Shown here: positions 24,800 to 33,394 of the stretch, piece after piece
Layout: each line of letters begins with the position of its first letter
Position numbering within the stretch: position 1 is the stretch's first letter
Position numbers and translations under genes: made by a program
From: Erythrobacter crassostreae
GTDB taxonomy: Bacteria; Pseudomonadota; Alphaproteobacteria; Sphingomonadales; Sphingomonadaceae
Assembly: GCF_019204045.1 (NCBI RefSeq)
Contig: NZ_JAGSPC010000001.1
Coordinates: 1,674,001-1,738,000, forward strand
Direction of reading: 5' to 3'
Length of the DNA: 64,000 bases
The notes under the pieces: generated by a model
The model's input: the letters and a program-made list of their open reading frames with translations, nothing else
Databases searched by the model: none
What the model was told of the DNA's origin: nothing

Positions 24800-26023
24800 C
24801 TATCGAATAAACGGATCGGCGAACCGCGTGTCAGCGCCCAGCGTGTCATCGGTAAGCGTTTCCATAAAGTCGACCAAGGCTTCGCGATCATCAATCGTCA
24901 GATTGAGCCGCCTTGGCACGCCGCCTTGCTGCAAGCGATTGTCCAGCGCCGGACCTGCCTGCACGCCGTCGCTGTAGTGATCGACAACCTGCCGCAATGT
25001 CGTGAAGCGTCCGTCATGCATGAAGAAGGTCGATTGTCCGACACTCTTCAGCGATGGTGATTTGAACACTGTTGTCTCGGCTGCATCCAGACCGTTCGAG
25101 CGGCTGTTCGCATTGAGCGCAAAAGTGGGAGGCTGGTGGCAAGTCGCGCAGCCCGCACCGCCATTGTTGACGCCCGTCATAAACAGTTCGCGTCCGCGCT
25201 GCTCACTCGCCGTAAAGCCCGGCAATGCCTGATTGAGCGCGCGGCCCGGCGCGCCTGGGGCAAAGACCTGCGCGTATGCTTGATCCCAGCGGCTGTCTGA
25301 GGAAATCATCGCGCGTTGAAACTGGGCAAGCGAGCGTTCAATCCGCGCTTCAGTGATAGCACCGTCACCAAACACGAACTCAAACAATGTGGGATAGTAG
25401 GCGAGGCCTTCCATCTTTGTGATGAGCGCAGCGATCCCGCCATTGTCCGACCAGCCCATCTCGTTCGCATCGAGGATCGGCTGTGTTGCTTGATCCTCAA
25501 CGTCGTCTGCGCGCCGATCCCAGAACATTTCGCCGGGAGCATAATAGCGGATATTGCCGAGCCGCATCGCATGTGCGCCGGTTAACCCGCCTTGAAATCC
25601 GGTGGACAGGCGCTCGTCATCGTCAAAGCCGATGCTTTGCTGGTGGCATGTCGAGCAGCTGGTGGTGTCGTTCACGCTCAAGGACGCGTCGTAAAACAGC
25701 ACGCGGCCCAAGGTCGCGATCGGATCGGTGACGGGGTCACCAGCCGGTGTGTTGTCGATCGCCTCGACAGTGTTGTCGTAATACGCTGGCAGCATAGGGT
25801 TCGCGTAATTCTCAAGGTTCGCCAGATCAATGTTCAGGAACTGCTGAACCACGGCGTTCGCCTGAGCGGTGGAATCTGTCGGGGTAGGGGTTGGCGTGGG
25901 AGTGGCTGTTACGGTTGTGGTATTCGGGGTGGTTGATCCGCCTTCACCGCAAGCGGCAAGTGTTGTCATCAAAGTGAGCGCAAGTGCGGTTGATCCGGCG
26001 CGCCCGGTTAGCCTGATTGTCAC
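24800..26023 (-). CDS. Di-haem cytochrome c peroxidase/MauG family lipoprotein
   Basis: A 407-residue exported protein of the MauG/cytochrome c peroxidase family. The two covalent c-type haem sites are CSTCH (123-127) and CATCH (292-296). A lipobox LAAC ends at C25, and a Thr/Pro-rich linker (TPTPTPTPTD, about 41-50) spaces the domain from the membrane anchor. The start is GTG at 26023, supported by GGAGGG eight bases upstream. Likely roles are peroxide reduction or cofactor-radical chemistry in the periplasm; which of these is not decided by sequence. It stands alone, without an obvious electron donor. Confidence 0.88.
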   Translation of the reverse strand: MTIRLTGRAGSTALALTLMTTLAACGEGGSTTPNTTTVTATPTPTPTPTDSTAQANAVVQQFLNIDLANLENYANPMLPAYYDNTVEAIDNTPAGDPVTDPIATLGRVLFYDASLSVNDTTSCSTCHQQSIGFDDDERLSTGFQGGLTGAHAMRLGNIRYYAPGEMFWDRRADDVEDQATQPILDANEMGWSDNGGIAALITKMEGLAYYPTLFEFVFGDGAITEARIERSLAQFQRAMISSDSRWDQAYAQVFAPGAPGRALNQALPGFTASEQRGRELFMTGVNNGGAGCATCHQPPTFALNANSRSNGLDAAETTVFKSPSLKSVGQSTFFMHDGRFTTLRQVVDHYSDGVQAGPALDNRLQQGGVPRRLNLTIDDREALVDFMETLTDDTLGADTRFADPFIR

Positions 26024-26169
26024 GCAAATCCCTCCATATCCGTTGCGGATACGGACAAAAGACACGGTCGGCGTGTCGGCCAGATTAACGAGCAGTCAGA
26101 AAAGCCTGTGTGCGACAAAGCGATACAATCGGCAGCGTTTCTGACACAAAACCGCCGCCTGTTTCGCGG

Positions 26170-26472
26170 TCACATCAATGGCGCGCCATCGTCAGCTTGG
26201 AACTTCATCACTTCGATGATTTTCACGTCCAGATCGCCGAGCGCTTTTTGGAAAGCGGCCATATGGGGCGTTTGCAAATGCGCGACCAAAGCGGCTTCAT
26301 CGACCCACTTTTCGATGATGTGCATCGTTGATGGATCAAGGATGTCGGTCGCGTAGGAATAATCAATGCAGCCTTCTTCTGCGCGCGATGCTTCGATCAT
26401 CGTGGTCAGGGCATCGCGGCCTGTATCAAGGGCGCCTGCGCCGAGCTTCGCTTTGCCGACTACGATCAACAT
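26170..26472 (-). CDS. Putative quinol monooxygenase (ABM domain)
   Basis: A 100-residue antibiotic-biosynthesis-monooxygenase-like protein (ferredoxin-like dimer). MLIVVGKAKLGAGALDTGRDALTTMIEASRAEEGCIDYSY and WVDEAALVAHLQTPHMAAF are the usual family blocks. The start at 26472 gives the standard small length. The longer open reading would run into gshA and lacks family support. It is 13 bases after the gshA end and on the same strand, so it is probably cotranscribed. Confidence 0.8.
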   Translation of the reverse strand: MLIVVGKAKLGAGALDTGRDALTTMIEASRAEEGCIDYSYATDILDPSTMHIIEKWVDEAALVAHLQTPHMAAFQKALGDLDVKIIEVMKFQADDGAPLM

Positions 26473-26485
26473 TCCGCTATCTCCC

Positions 26486-27859
26486 TTAGAACGAGTATTT
26501 GTACACCCGCGAAACGTCGCCGTTCCATTCGCCGTGATAGGCATCAAGCAGGCGCTGTGCGGGCACTTTCCCTGTGCTAACGATTTCATCGAGCGTTTCG
26601 AGATAGCCCGTTTCGTTGTCACCGCTGGCATTCAATCGGCCGCGCGCGGCGAGGCCTTTATGCGCAATCGCCAGAACTTCGCGGCCAAGGTCCTGCATGG
26701 TTCCTGTGCCGCCGGGTAGTTTGGTGTCGAGGCCCAAGCGAGGGACTTCAGTGCGAAGCCGCTCGCGCTCTTCCATGCTCCAATCCTTGACCAGATCCCA
26801 AGCTGCATCAAGCGCGCCTTGATCGTACATCAGGCCAACCCAGAACGCGGGAAGAGCGCAGATGCGGCTCCACGGCCCGCCATCGGCACCGCGCATTTCA
26901 AGGAAGCTCTTAAGGCGCACTTCGGGAAACGCGGTGGAGAGATGATCCCACCAATCGCTTGCCGTGGGGCGTTCGCCGGGAAGCACGGACAGCTTGCCGT
27001 CCATAAAATCACGGAAGCTCAGGCCCGCTGCATCAATGTATTTGCCATCGCGAAAGACGAAGTACATCGGCACATCGAGCATATATTCCGCCCAGCGTTC
27101 ATATCCGAAGCCATCTTCGAAAACGAATGGCAGCATGCCGGTGCGGTGCGCGTCGGTGTCTGACCAGATGTGGCTGCGATAGGAGAGGTAGCCATTGGGC
27201 TTGCCCTCAGTGAAAGGCGAGTTCGCAAACAGCGCCGTTGCGAGCGGTTGCAGCGCGAGACCGACGCGGAATTTCTTCACCATGTCGGCTTCGGATGAAT
27301 AGTCGAGATTGACCTGAATGGTGCAGGTCCGCAGCATCATATCGAGGCCCAGATTGCCGACCGTGGGCATATGCTTCAGCATGATGTCATATCGCCCTTT
27401 AGGCATAATCGGCAGTTCTTCGCGGGTCTTGTCCGGCCACATGCCAAGGCCGAGATATCCGACACCGCAGCGTTCGCCGATGGCTTTCACTTGCTCCAGA
27501 TGACGACCCGTTTCCGCGCATGTCTGGTGCAGGTTTTCGAGCGGCGCTCCGGAGAGTTCGAGCTGGCCCGCAGGCTCGAGGCTGACTGCGCCATCATCGC
27601 CTTTGAGTGCGATTACGTTGCCGTTCTCCTCGACCGGCTGCCAGCCATACTCCTGAAGCTCGCCCAGAATATCGCGAATGCCGCAAGGCTCGTCATAAGA
27701 AGGCGCCCGGCGATCATCGCGTTTATAGACGAATTTCTCGTGCTCGGTGCCGATGCGCCAATCAGAGGCGGGCTTCTCCCCGCCGGCCATCGGGGCGATC
27801 AATTGCTCGATACCTTCGATCACGGGTTCTGGGCCGTCGGATGTCTCTCTTGTGCTCAT
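26486..27859 (-). CDS. gshA: Glutamate-cysteine ligase
   Basis: Alphaproteobacterial/plant-type glutamate-cysteine ligase (457 residues), the first enzyme of glutathione synthesis. RIGTEHEKFVYKR and GAVSLEPAGQLELSGAPLENLHQT carry the glutamate and nucleotide binding residues. KRYDIMLKHMP-like (GRYDIMLKHMPTVG), ARTCTIQVNLDYSSE-like and GYERWAEYMLDVPMYFVFR are further family blocks. It precedes the monooxygenase gene and is convergent with nothing. Divergent spacing upstream toward rsmE is 87 bases, on the same strand. Confidence 0.93.
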   Translation of the reverse strand: MSTRETSDGPEPVIEGIEQLIAPMAGGEKPASDWRIGTEHEKFVYKRDDRRAPSYDEPCGIRDILGELQEYGWQPVEENGNVIALKGDDGAVSLEPAGQLELSGAPLENLHQTCAETGRHLEQVKAIGERCGVGYLGLGMWPDKTREELPIMPKGRYDIMLKHMPTVGNLGLDMMLRTCTIQVNLDYSSEADMVKKFRVGLALQPLATALFANSPFTEGKPNGYLSYRSHIWSDTDAHRTGMLPFVFEDGFGYERWAEYMLDVPMYFVFRDGKYIDAAGLSFRDFMDGKLSVLPGERPTASDWWDHLSTAFPEVRLKSFLEMRGADGGPWSRICALPAFWVGLMYDQGALDAAWDLVKDWSMEERERLRTEVPRLGLDTKLPGGTGTMQDLGREVLAIAHKGLAARGRLNASGDNETGYLETLDEIVSTGKVPAQRLLDAYHGEWNGDVSRVYKYSF

Positions 27860-27946
27860 TAGGGGAGGGCACCTTTCTGTCTTGTCAGTTGCCCTAGAAA
27901 ACCGATTCCCTTGTGGGAAGTGTAAACTGACTTTCGATCCACGAAG

Positions 27947-28714
27947 TCATTCTTCGTCATCAATCGGGTCTAGCCAGTCACCGGCCTCAGCCATCCAGAC
28001 GGAGAGCGCCGCGATGGCTGCGGTTTCGCCGCGCAAAATGCGCGGGCCGAGCGATATAGGTTTGGCCAATGGATGAGCGCGGATTGCCTCGCGTTCGCCG
28101 TCGTCAAAGCCGCCTTCGGGCCCGATCAGGATAGCGGCGGGGCCTTCGTGGTAGCAGAATGCATCGGCAACCGGCTCTCCGCCCATCTCGTCTGCAAAGA
28201 ACAATACGCGTTCCGCTGGCCAATCCCGCAGCATCGCATCGAGCTTTTGCGGCTCGATTATTTCGGGAAGCGCGGTCCGTGCACATTGTTCGGCCGCCTC
28301 GGTCGTGAGCGTGCGGGCGCGATCAAGGTTCAGCTTATCCGCGACACATCGGCGCGTAATAACCGGCTGTATGCGTGCGGTGCCCAGCTCGGTTGCCTTC
28401 TCAAGCACCATATCAAACCGGTCTTTTTTGAGGAGTGCGGGGCAGAGCCACAGGTCGGGCACGCTTTCACGTTCACGCAAGCGCTGGACCAAGGTCACAT
28501 CAACGCGGCGTTTGTCCACTTGCCCGACGCGAGCGGCCCATTCGCCTGTGATATTGTCGCACAGGATCACAGCATCGCCTGTCCGAACCCGCATGACTTT
28601 GCCAAGATAGTGCGCGTGCCCGCCATCAAGCGCAAAGGTTCGGCCTTCGGCGAGTTCGTCTTCGACGAACAGACGCGGGGCGCTTCGAGGCGGCCAAGAA
28701 GGTGTGGCTGGCAT
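27947..28714 (-). CDS. rsmE: 16S rRNA (uracil1498-N3)-methyltransferase
   Basis: A 255-residue SPOUT-fold methyltransferase that makes m3U1498 in the small ribosomal subunit. APRLFVEDEL and HAHYLGKVMRVRTGD form the N-terminal PUA-like domain. LIGPEGGFDDGER and ISLGPRILRGETAAIAAL form the knotted SAM-binding region. The start at 28714 (MPATPSWPPRSAPRLF) is chosen over the long open frame upstream, which overlaps a divergent gene. Residues LYL of the trefoil are intact. Confidence 0.92.
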   Translation of the reverse strand: MPATPSWPPRSAPRLFVEDELAEGRTFALDGGHAHYLGKVMRVRTGDAVILCDNITGEWAARVGQVDKRRVDVTLVQRLRERESVPDLWLCPALLKKDRFDMVLEKATELGTARIQPVITRRCVADKLNLDRARTLTTEAAEQCARTALPEIIEPQKLDAMLRDWPAERVLFFADEMGGEPVADAFCYHEGPAAILIGPEGGFDDGEREAIRAHPLAKPISLGPRILRGETAAIAALSVWMAEAGDWLDPIDDEE

Positions 28715-28754
28715 GGGCTTTCCCCTAGGCGCGGCGGACGCTAGAGAGCAAGCC

Positions 28755-29141
28755 ATGACAGCGAAAATGGCACAATACGGGATCGCGGCGGTGTTCCTGC
28801 TGCTTGGCGGATGGGCGCTGTTTGCGCCTGCCAGCGTGATCGAATTGGCCGTGACACCGGAATACCGCGACAGCGCGTACCTGACGACTTTCACCATGGC
28901 GTGTTTTGGTTCTCAAGCGGTGCTGTTCGGTATTATGGCGCTGGTGCTGGAATGGCACGCGTGCGCGTTTCTCGTGTTCGCAGCGGCGTTGTTGCCGTTC
29001 TTCTGGTTTAACTACCATTTCCACTATGTTGAGCCGGTGCTGACGTCGATCGGGATGCTCGATTTCGCGGGTAACGTCACAATGTTGGTGCTGGCCTTGC
29101 TTGGCTGGCGTGCGGCAAAACAGGCTGAGGCCTCGGCGTGA
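28755..29141 (+). CDS. Hypothetical four-span membrane protein
   Basis: A 128-residue protein with about four hydrophobic segments (YGIAAVFLLLGGWALF, LTTFTMACFGSQAVLFG, FLVFAAALLPFFWF and a last near the C-terminus). No named family is recognised. It divergently flanks rsmE with 40 bases between starts, and its stop overlaps the ubiA start by four bases (GTGA), so it is translated together with ubiA. I start at the ATG 28755 rather than 17 codons earlier, where overlap with rsmE would occur. Confidence 0.65.
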   Translation: MTAKMAQYGIAAVFLLLGGWALFAPASVIELAVTPEYRDSAYLTTFTMACFGSQAVLFGIMALVLEWHACAFLVFAAALLPFFWFNYHFHYVEPVLTSIGMLDFAGNVTMLVLALLGWRAAKQAEASA

Positions 29142-30040
29142 CCGAACAGATCGTACCTGACACAGAGCACCGCGGGCTGGTTGAGCGCCTGCCGCAATTG
29201 CCGCGTGATCTTGCGCAGCTTGCGCGGTTTGACCGGCCTATCGGTTGGTGGCTGCTGTTTTGGCCCTGCGTCTTTGGCGTTTGGCTGACGGGCGCGGGAT
29301 GGCAATTGCCGCTGCTGGGTTGGCTGCTCCTCGGCGCGATTGCGATGCGCGGGGCGGGGTGCGTTTATAACGATATTGTCGATGCCGACCTTGATAAGAA
29401 AGTCGCGCGGACCGCGGCTCGTCCGGTTGCGAGTGGGCGCATTTCCAAGAAGCTCGCATGGGGATGGCTGTTTGCGCTGTGCCTCGCCGGGCTGGTCGTG
29501 TTGTTGCAACTCAGACTGGAGGCGCAGATTGTTGCTCTGGCCAGCCTCGCCATGGTCGCCGCCTATCCGTTTATGAAGCGCATTACGTGGTGGCCGCAGG
29601 CGTGGCTGGGCATGGTGTTCAATTGGGGCGTGCTGGTCGGTTGGACGCAATTGCGCTGGGACAATTGGGATGTGCTCGCTTGCATCTATGCTGGCTGCAT
29701 CTGCTGGGTCATCGGCTTCGATACGATTTACGCCCTCCAAGACCGCGAGGATGATGCGCTGGTCGGGATCAAATCCTCCGCTTTGCGCATGGGCGAAAAA
29801 GTTCACGCCGGGGTCGGCGCATTTTACTCCGCGACGATTGGTCTGTGGGGGCTGGGCATTTGGCTCTACCGTCCCGATTGGCTTGCGCTTGCCGCGCTGC
29901 TTCCCGTTGCTCTGCATCTGCTATGGCAGGTCTCCACGCTTGACCCCGAAGACCCTGCCAACCCGCTGGAACGGTTCCGTTCCAATCGCTGGGCAGGAGC
30001 GCTTATGGCGGCGGCTTGTTTCGTGGTCGGAAACGCCTGA
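29138..30040 (+). CDS. ubiA: 4-hydroxybenzoate polyprenyltransferase
   Basis: A 300-residue UbiA prenyltransferase that attaches the polyprenyl chain to 4-hydroxybenzoate in ubiquinone synthesis, in the inner membrane. The first Asp motif is NDIVDADLDKKVARTAARP (VYNDIVDADLDKK), and the second is DTIYALQDREDDALVGIKS. Roughly eight membrane segments are seen, and FDRPIGWWLLFWP is the family opening. It starts at GTG, overlapping the upstream stop (GTGA). Its own stop overlaps the next gene's ATG (TGATG). Confidence 0.93.
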   Translation: MTEQIVPDTEHRGLVERLPQLPRDLAQLARFDRPIGWWLLFWPCVFGVWLTGAGWQLPLLGWLLLGAIAMRGAGCVYNDIVDADLDKKVARTAARPVASGRISKKLAWGWLFALCLAGLVVLLQLRLEAQIVALASLAMVAAYPFMKRITWWPQAWLGMVFNWGVLVGWTQLRWDNWDVLACIYAGCICWVIGFDTIYALQDREDDALVGIKSSALRMGEKVHAGVGAFYSATIGLWGLGIWLYRPDWLALAALLPVALHLLWQVSTLDPEDPANPLERFRSNRWAGALMAAACFVVGNA

Positions 30041-30669
30041 TGTGCAATCTTTACCGGATGACCAAGGGCACCGACGAAGTCGCCAAATGGTTTGATGCGG
30101 TAGAGGCGCAGGGCGGCGCAAATTTCGGTGAGGAGATATATCCCGGCTATCCCGGGCTGGTCGTTGCTGGCGGTGAGCTGAAGCAAATGACGTGGGGCTT
30201 CCCGCTGGTGATGAAGGGCAAGAGCGGCCAGCCATTGAAGCCCAAACCGGTCAACAATTGCCGCACGGATAAGCTGGGCAGTTTTTTCTGGCGCCATTCG
30301 TTTGAGGAACGCCGCTGCCTGATCCCGCTCACCGGCTGGGCCGAAGCGCAGGGGCAAAAGGGCGCGATGACGCGCACTTGGCTGTCGCAGCCGGATACCG
30401 AATTGTTCGCCTGTGCGGGCGTTTGGCGGGTAAGCGACGAGTTCGGGCTTTGCTATTCCATGGTGATGACAGACAGCGCCGGATCGGCGGCTCAGGACGT
30501 GCACCGCCGGATGCCGGTGCTGCTGAAACCAGAGGACTACAAGGGTTGGGTCTCTGGCACACCGGACAAGGCGCGCTCTTTTTGTATGCCTTGGGCTGGC
30601 GAGCTGACAATCAACCGGACAGACCAGCCTTGGGTTAAGGGCAAAGCGATACAGAAAAGCTTGCTGTAA
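30040..30669 (+). CDS. SOS response-associated peptidase (SRAP/HMCES family)
   Basis: A 209-residue SRAP protein related to YedK and HMCES, which crosslink to abasic sites in single-stranded DNA. The catalytic cysteine is C2 of MCNLYRM after Met removal, the usual start of the family. Other active-site blocks are NCRTDKLGS (the conserved Asn-x-R/x-E region) and HRRMPVLL (the His that resolves the crosslink). It overlaps ubiA by one base (TGATG) and may be cotranscribed with it; a DNA-repair role next to ubiA is unexpected. Confidence 0.9.
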   Translation: MCNLYRMTKGTDEVAKWFDAVEAQGGANFGEEIYPGYPGLVVAGGELKQMTWGFPLVMKGKSGQPLKPKPVNNCRTDKLGSFFWRHSFEERRCLIPLTGWAEAQGQKGAMTRTWLSQPDTELFACAGVWRVSDEFGLCYSMVMTDSAGSAAQDVHRRMPVLLKPEDYKGWVSGTPDKARSFCMPWAGELTINRTDQPWVKGKAIQKSLL

Positions 30670-30730
30670 CGTTTCCGCTTCGCGCATTTTGGCAAGGGTG
30701 CAAACATCGGCTCACGCGGCATAATTTCGT

Positions 30731-31123
30731 TCATGATGCCGACTCATCGTAGCAGACGATTTCAAACTCGATCCCATCCCAATCGAAGAAGTAGAACCGT
30801 TTGCCAGGGTCGTAATCGTCGTGGCCAAATGGTTTGAGGCCCGATGCAATGACAACCTGTTCGGCCGCGTCGAGATCGTTGACGACGAAGGCGATGTGAT
30901 TGAGCGGCTGTCCTTTGGAATAGTCACCTTTCACATGATCGCCGGTGTAAAGCGCGAGGTAGGTCTGGCCATTTTTTTGATCGCCGACATGAAGGCTCCA
31001 CCCGTATTTCTGACTTGGCCCGCGCCAGCGCTCACCCCAACCGAGCATTTGTTTGAACAATTCCGCGCTGCGCTCCGGGTCGGTGACTGAAATATTGGCA
31101 TGTTCAAGAAAGCCTTTGAGCAT
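30731..31123 (-). CDS. VOC family protein (glyoxalase/dioxygenase fold)
   Basis: A 130-residue VOC-fold protein. It opens with EHANISVTDPERSAELFKQMLGW, and a first His/Glu metal site is suggested by EHANISV. QPLNHIAFVVNDLDAAEQ gives a His and Asp, and FYFFDWDGIEFEIV supplies the final Glu. These are the pattern of lactoylglutathione lyase and bleomycin-resistance-like proteins. The substrate is not known. A SoxR-type promoter lies directly upstream, and AAGGA is the ribosome site. Protective action against redox-active or electrophilic compounds is a reasonable inference. Confidence 0.85.
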   Translation of the reverse strand: MLKGFLEHANISVTDPERSAELFKQMLGWGERWRGPSQKYGWSLHVGDQKNGQTYLALYTGDHVKGDYSKGQPLNHIAFVVNDLDAAEQVVIASGLKPFGHDDYDPGKRFYFFDWDGIEFEIVCYDESAS

Positions 31124-31144
31124 CGTTTCATTCCTTCAAAAGAG

Positions 31145-31158
31145 CTGATCCGAATCAG
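31145..31158. promoter_or_regulatory. Palindrome CTGATCCGAATCAG in the VOC leader
   Basis: A 14-base perfect palindrome (flanked as AGCTGAT-CCGA-ATCAGC) matching the FNR core TGAT-N4-ATCA but not its outer T/A bases. It lies between the predicted VOC transcription start (near 31163) and the ATG at 31123. It could be a regulator site or a short leader hairpin (GCTGAT/ATCAGC). Confidence 0.35.
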
Positions 31159-31169
31159 CAGACTTGAGC

Positions 31170-31200
31170 ATTGTGCAATCTCAACCTAACTTGAGGTCAA
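31170..31200 (-). promoter_or_regulatory. SoxR-type promoter with 19-bp spacer for the VOC gene
   Basis: On the minus strand the -35 is TTGACC (31195-31200) and the -10 is CACAAT (31170-31175), separated by exactly 19 bp, the spacing characteristic of MerR-family activated promoters. Within the spacer is the SoxR operator TCTCAACCTAACTTGAGG (31179-31196), 15 of 18 bases identical to the enterobacterial consensus CCTCAAGTTAACTTGAGG. The promoter points away from soxR toward the VOC gene. SoxR's own start is 24 bases beyond the -35. Confidence 0.85.
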
Positions 31201-31224
31201 GAGATAATCGCAAAGGCGGAATTG

Positions 31225-31680
31225 ATGACTGGCACACTTCGCAAAACCGACCTGATCCCGATCGGAGAAATGGCGCGCCGCACCGGTTTGTCGGTGTCCG
31301 CCATCCGGTTCTATGAGGATAAGAAGCTGGTGGAGCCTGTACGAACCGGCGGCAATCAGCGGCGCTTTCTACGCTCTGATATTCGCCGCGTCAGCTTTAT
31401 CCGGATTGCGCAGCAGCTCGGCCTGACACTTGGTGAGATCGAGGCTGAGTTTGCGAAGCTTCCGCACGGGCGCACTCCAACAGCGCGGGATTGGCAAAGC
31501 ATCAGCAAGGGCATTCGCGGCGTTCTTGATGCAAAAATCGCTGAGCTACAGCGCACACGCGACGCGCTGGACGGGTGTATCGGTTGTGGGTGCTTGAGCC
31601 TGAAGAAATGCGCGATCTACAACGATAACGATCATCTGGCCGCAAAAGGCCCCGGACCGCGTCAGTTGATCGTGGACTAA
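31225..31680 (+). CDS. soxR: Redox-sensitive transcriptional activator SoxR
   Basis: A 151-residue MerR-family regulator. Residues about 10-80 form the winged helix (LIPIGEMARRTGLSVSAIRFYE). C118, C121, C123 and C129 in CIGCGCLSLKKC are the [2Fe-2S] ligands, closely matching E. coli SoxR (119, 122, 124, 130). Oxidation by redox-cycling compounds activates it. It begins at the ATG 31225; a TTG one codon before is equivalent. It is divergent from the VOC gene, over which the SoxR promoter lies. Its stop overlaps the convergent phosphatase gene by four bases. Confidence 0.95.
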   Translation: MTGTLRKTDLIPIGEMARRTGLSVSAIRFYEDKKLVEPVRTGGNQRRFLRSDIRRVSFIRIAQQLGLTLGEIEAEFAKLPHGRTPTARDWQSISKGIRGVLDAKIAELQRTRDALDGCIGCGCLSLKKCAIYNDNDHLAAKGPGPRQLIVD

Positions 31681-32219
31681 AATTCTGGCCCGAGTTCCGG
31701 GTCAAGATCGCGCGGACGGGCAAAATGCACGATTTTGGCGCAGTAATTCTTCAGATCTGCCCAACTATCGATGTTGCATTCCAACACAGCAAAAGCCGCC
31801 GTCGGGAACTTGATCGATGCCTCTTTGAACAGGTCATTCTCGTGCGCGGGTGAAACCAGTTCTAGAATGACTTCCTGCAGGCCGGGATTATGGCCGGAGA
31901 TTAAGACCGTGTCCGGTTCAATCTGTGCATTTGCCGCGTGTTCCTGAACCGTTTCAAGAATGGTGTCAGATGCTGCGAGATAGAGCCGTTTGTCATAGAT
32001 CGGCTCCAGTTCAGGCAGCGCATCTTCTAGTGTGGCAGACACGCGAATGGCCGGGCTCGCGATCAATTGATCCCATTTGATCCCGTGGTCGCGGATGTGA
32101 TTGCCAATAAGCGTGGAGCCGCGGCGGCCGCGATCATTCAACCCGCGGTCAAAATCACGCTGGGCAATGTCATCCCAATCGGATTTGGCGTGACGCAACA
32201 GTCCGAGGATTTTGGTCAC
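31677..32219 (-). CDS. Histidine phosphatase family protein (SixA-like)
   Basis: A 180-residue branch-2-like histidine phosphatase. The active-site RHAKSDW occurs at about residues 8-14 (LGLLRHAKSDWDD), with the second motif DRGLNDRGRRG. A later SPAIRVSAT and VLISGHNPG (second His) complete the set. SixA removes phosphate from His of phosphotransfer proteins, though many members act on small molecules. I choose the GTG at 32219 because it puts RHAKS at the usual depth. Convergent overlap with soxR is four bases. Confidence 0.85.
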   Translation of the reverse strand: MTKILGLLRHAKSDWDDIAQRDFDRGLNDRGRRGSTLIGNHIRDHGIKWDQLIASPAIRVSATLEDALPELEPIYDKRLYLAASDTILETVQEHAANAQIEPDTVLISGHNPGLQEVILELVSPAHENDLFKEASIKFPTAAFAVLECNIDSWADLKNYCAKIVHFARPRDLDPELGPEF

Positions 32220-32419
32220 CCGCTTGGCTCTCCGTTTGATTATTTCCACCACAGCGCCGCTTTGTCGCAGCCTGCGCCGTGCCAATTGCTACAGCACGAT
32301 AAGGGATGCTGTGTAAAGCAAATGCGGCAGCCCGATGACGCACCAATCCGGAGCGCCAAAAGGCTGCCGCTGGCCTGCGCGAGGAGTGCGCTGGCCGCTG
32401 GGGACTGGAATTGCGGGGG

Positions 32420-33289
32420 TTACGCGCTTTCGGGCGCGGGGGTGTCGGCGGGTTTCGCAGGACGGCCAAACATAATCAGCGGTTTGGCGTTCTTGCGGAA
32501 CTCTTCTTTGTAACGCGGATGCTCCGTGCCCATCATCTTGTCCCACCAGGTGAAGTAGAACCCGTAATTGTGGCCGGATGAGTGGTGCAGATCATGGTGC
32601 GTTGTGGTGCTGATCCAACTGGTGAGTGGATTATCGACCCAGCCTGCGGGGAACAGCTCGCTGCCCGCATGCGCCATCACATTGCGGATGATCTGATGCC
32701 ACAGGAAAAACAGGATAGCATACCCAGCGTAGGCCAAGCCGAATTGGCTGGTGACTAGCAGGAACAGCGGTACATAGGCCGCCTCTAGGAAGGCTTCGGT
32801 GCTGGCAAAGCTATAGGCGGTCCACGGCGTTGGCGTGCGCGATTTGTGGTGATGCATATGCGTTGCCTTGAACAACGCCTTGGAATGCATGCCGCGGTGG
32901 AGCCAGTAGAAATAGGCATCGTGAACCAGCACCATCAACGCGAACTGCCATGCAATTGTCAGCAGCGCTGGATCATCGAGGTGAAAGTTGATCACGCCCA
33001 TCTCGCGCCCGATCAGTGTTGCAAGCGTTGTCACCGCAAAGACCAGAATGGTGCGCCCGGACGATAGAACCTCTCGGCGATAGTCGGCCGCGCCTGCCTT
33101 GCGTTTGCGTTGAATGCGGCGGTTGGTCGCCCATGTGTTGAAGACCAGCAGGAATATCGTCAGCACGCCCGCTGCGATCAGATAGCGGCCACCGTCAAAA
33201 TATATGACTTTCAAGAAGTGTTCGCCCACCGTTTCAAAGGCGGTGGCAAAATTCACAGTCTGTTCCGGTGCCGACTCTAATCTGGCCAT
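32420..33289 (-). CDS. Sterol desaturase/fatty acid hydroxylase family protein
   Basis: A 289-residue integral-membrane di-iron enzyme. The histidine-rich boxes are HDAYFYWLHRGMH, HMHHHKS and HHDLHH, giving the eight-histidine pattern of the family. About four or five membrane segments are visible (RYLIAAGVLTIFLLVF, ILVFAVTTLATLIG and others). Family members hydroxylate sterols, fatty acids or carotenoids, and in sphingomonads related proteins may modify carotenoids or hopanoids. The substrate is not decided. Around 32220-32419 upstream of its stop there is no clear gene. Confidence 0.82.
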   Translation of the reverse strand: MARLESAPEQTVNFATAFETVGEHFLKVIYFDGGRYLIAAGVLTIFLLVFNTWATNRRIQRKRKAGAADYRREVLSSGRTILVFAVTTLATLIGREMGVINFHLDDPALLTIAWQFALMVLVHDAYFYWLHRGMHSKALFKATHMHHHKSRTPTPWTAYSFASTEAFLEAAYVPLFLLVTSQFGLAYAGYAILFFLWHQIIRNVMAHAGSELFPAGWVDNPLTSWISTTTHHDLHHSSGHNYGFYFTWWDKMMGTEHPRYKEEFRKNAKPLIMFGRPAKPADTPAPESA

Positions 33290-33394
33290 GGCGCGTCTCC
33301 TAAGCGGTTGATGTCCGCTTTATGAGGCACGCTATCACAAACCTCTCCGCACTCCTGCAAAATCCGCATCAATTCCGAAATCGCCCATGCTTTT

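Noticed and set aside
31146..31157. FNR site in the VOC leader
   Set aside because: Only the TGAT-N4-ATCA core matches; the outer bases differ, so I kept it as an unassigned palindrome rather than an FNR box.
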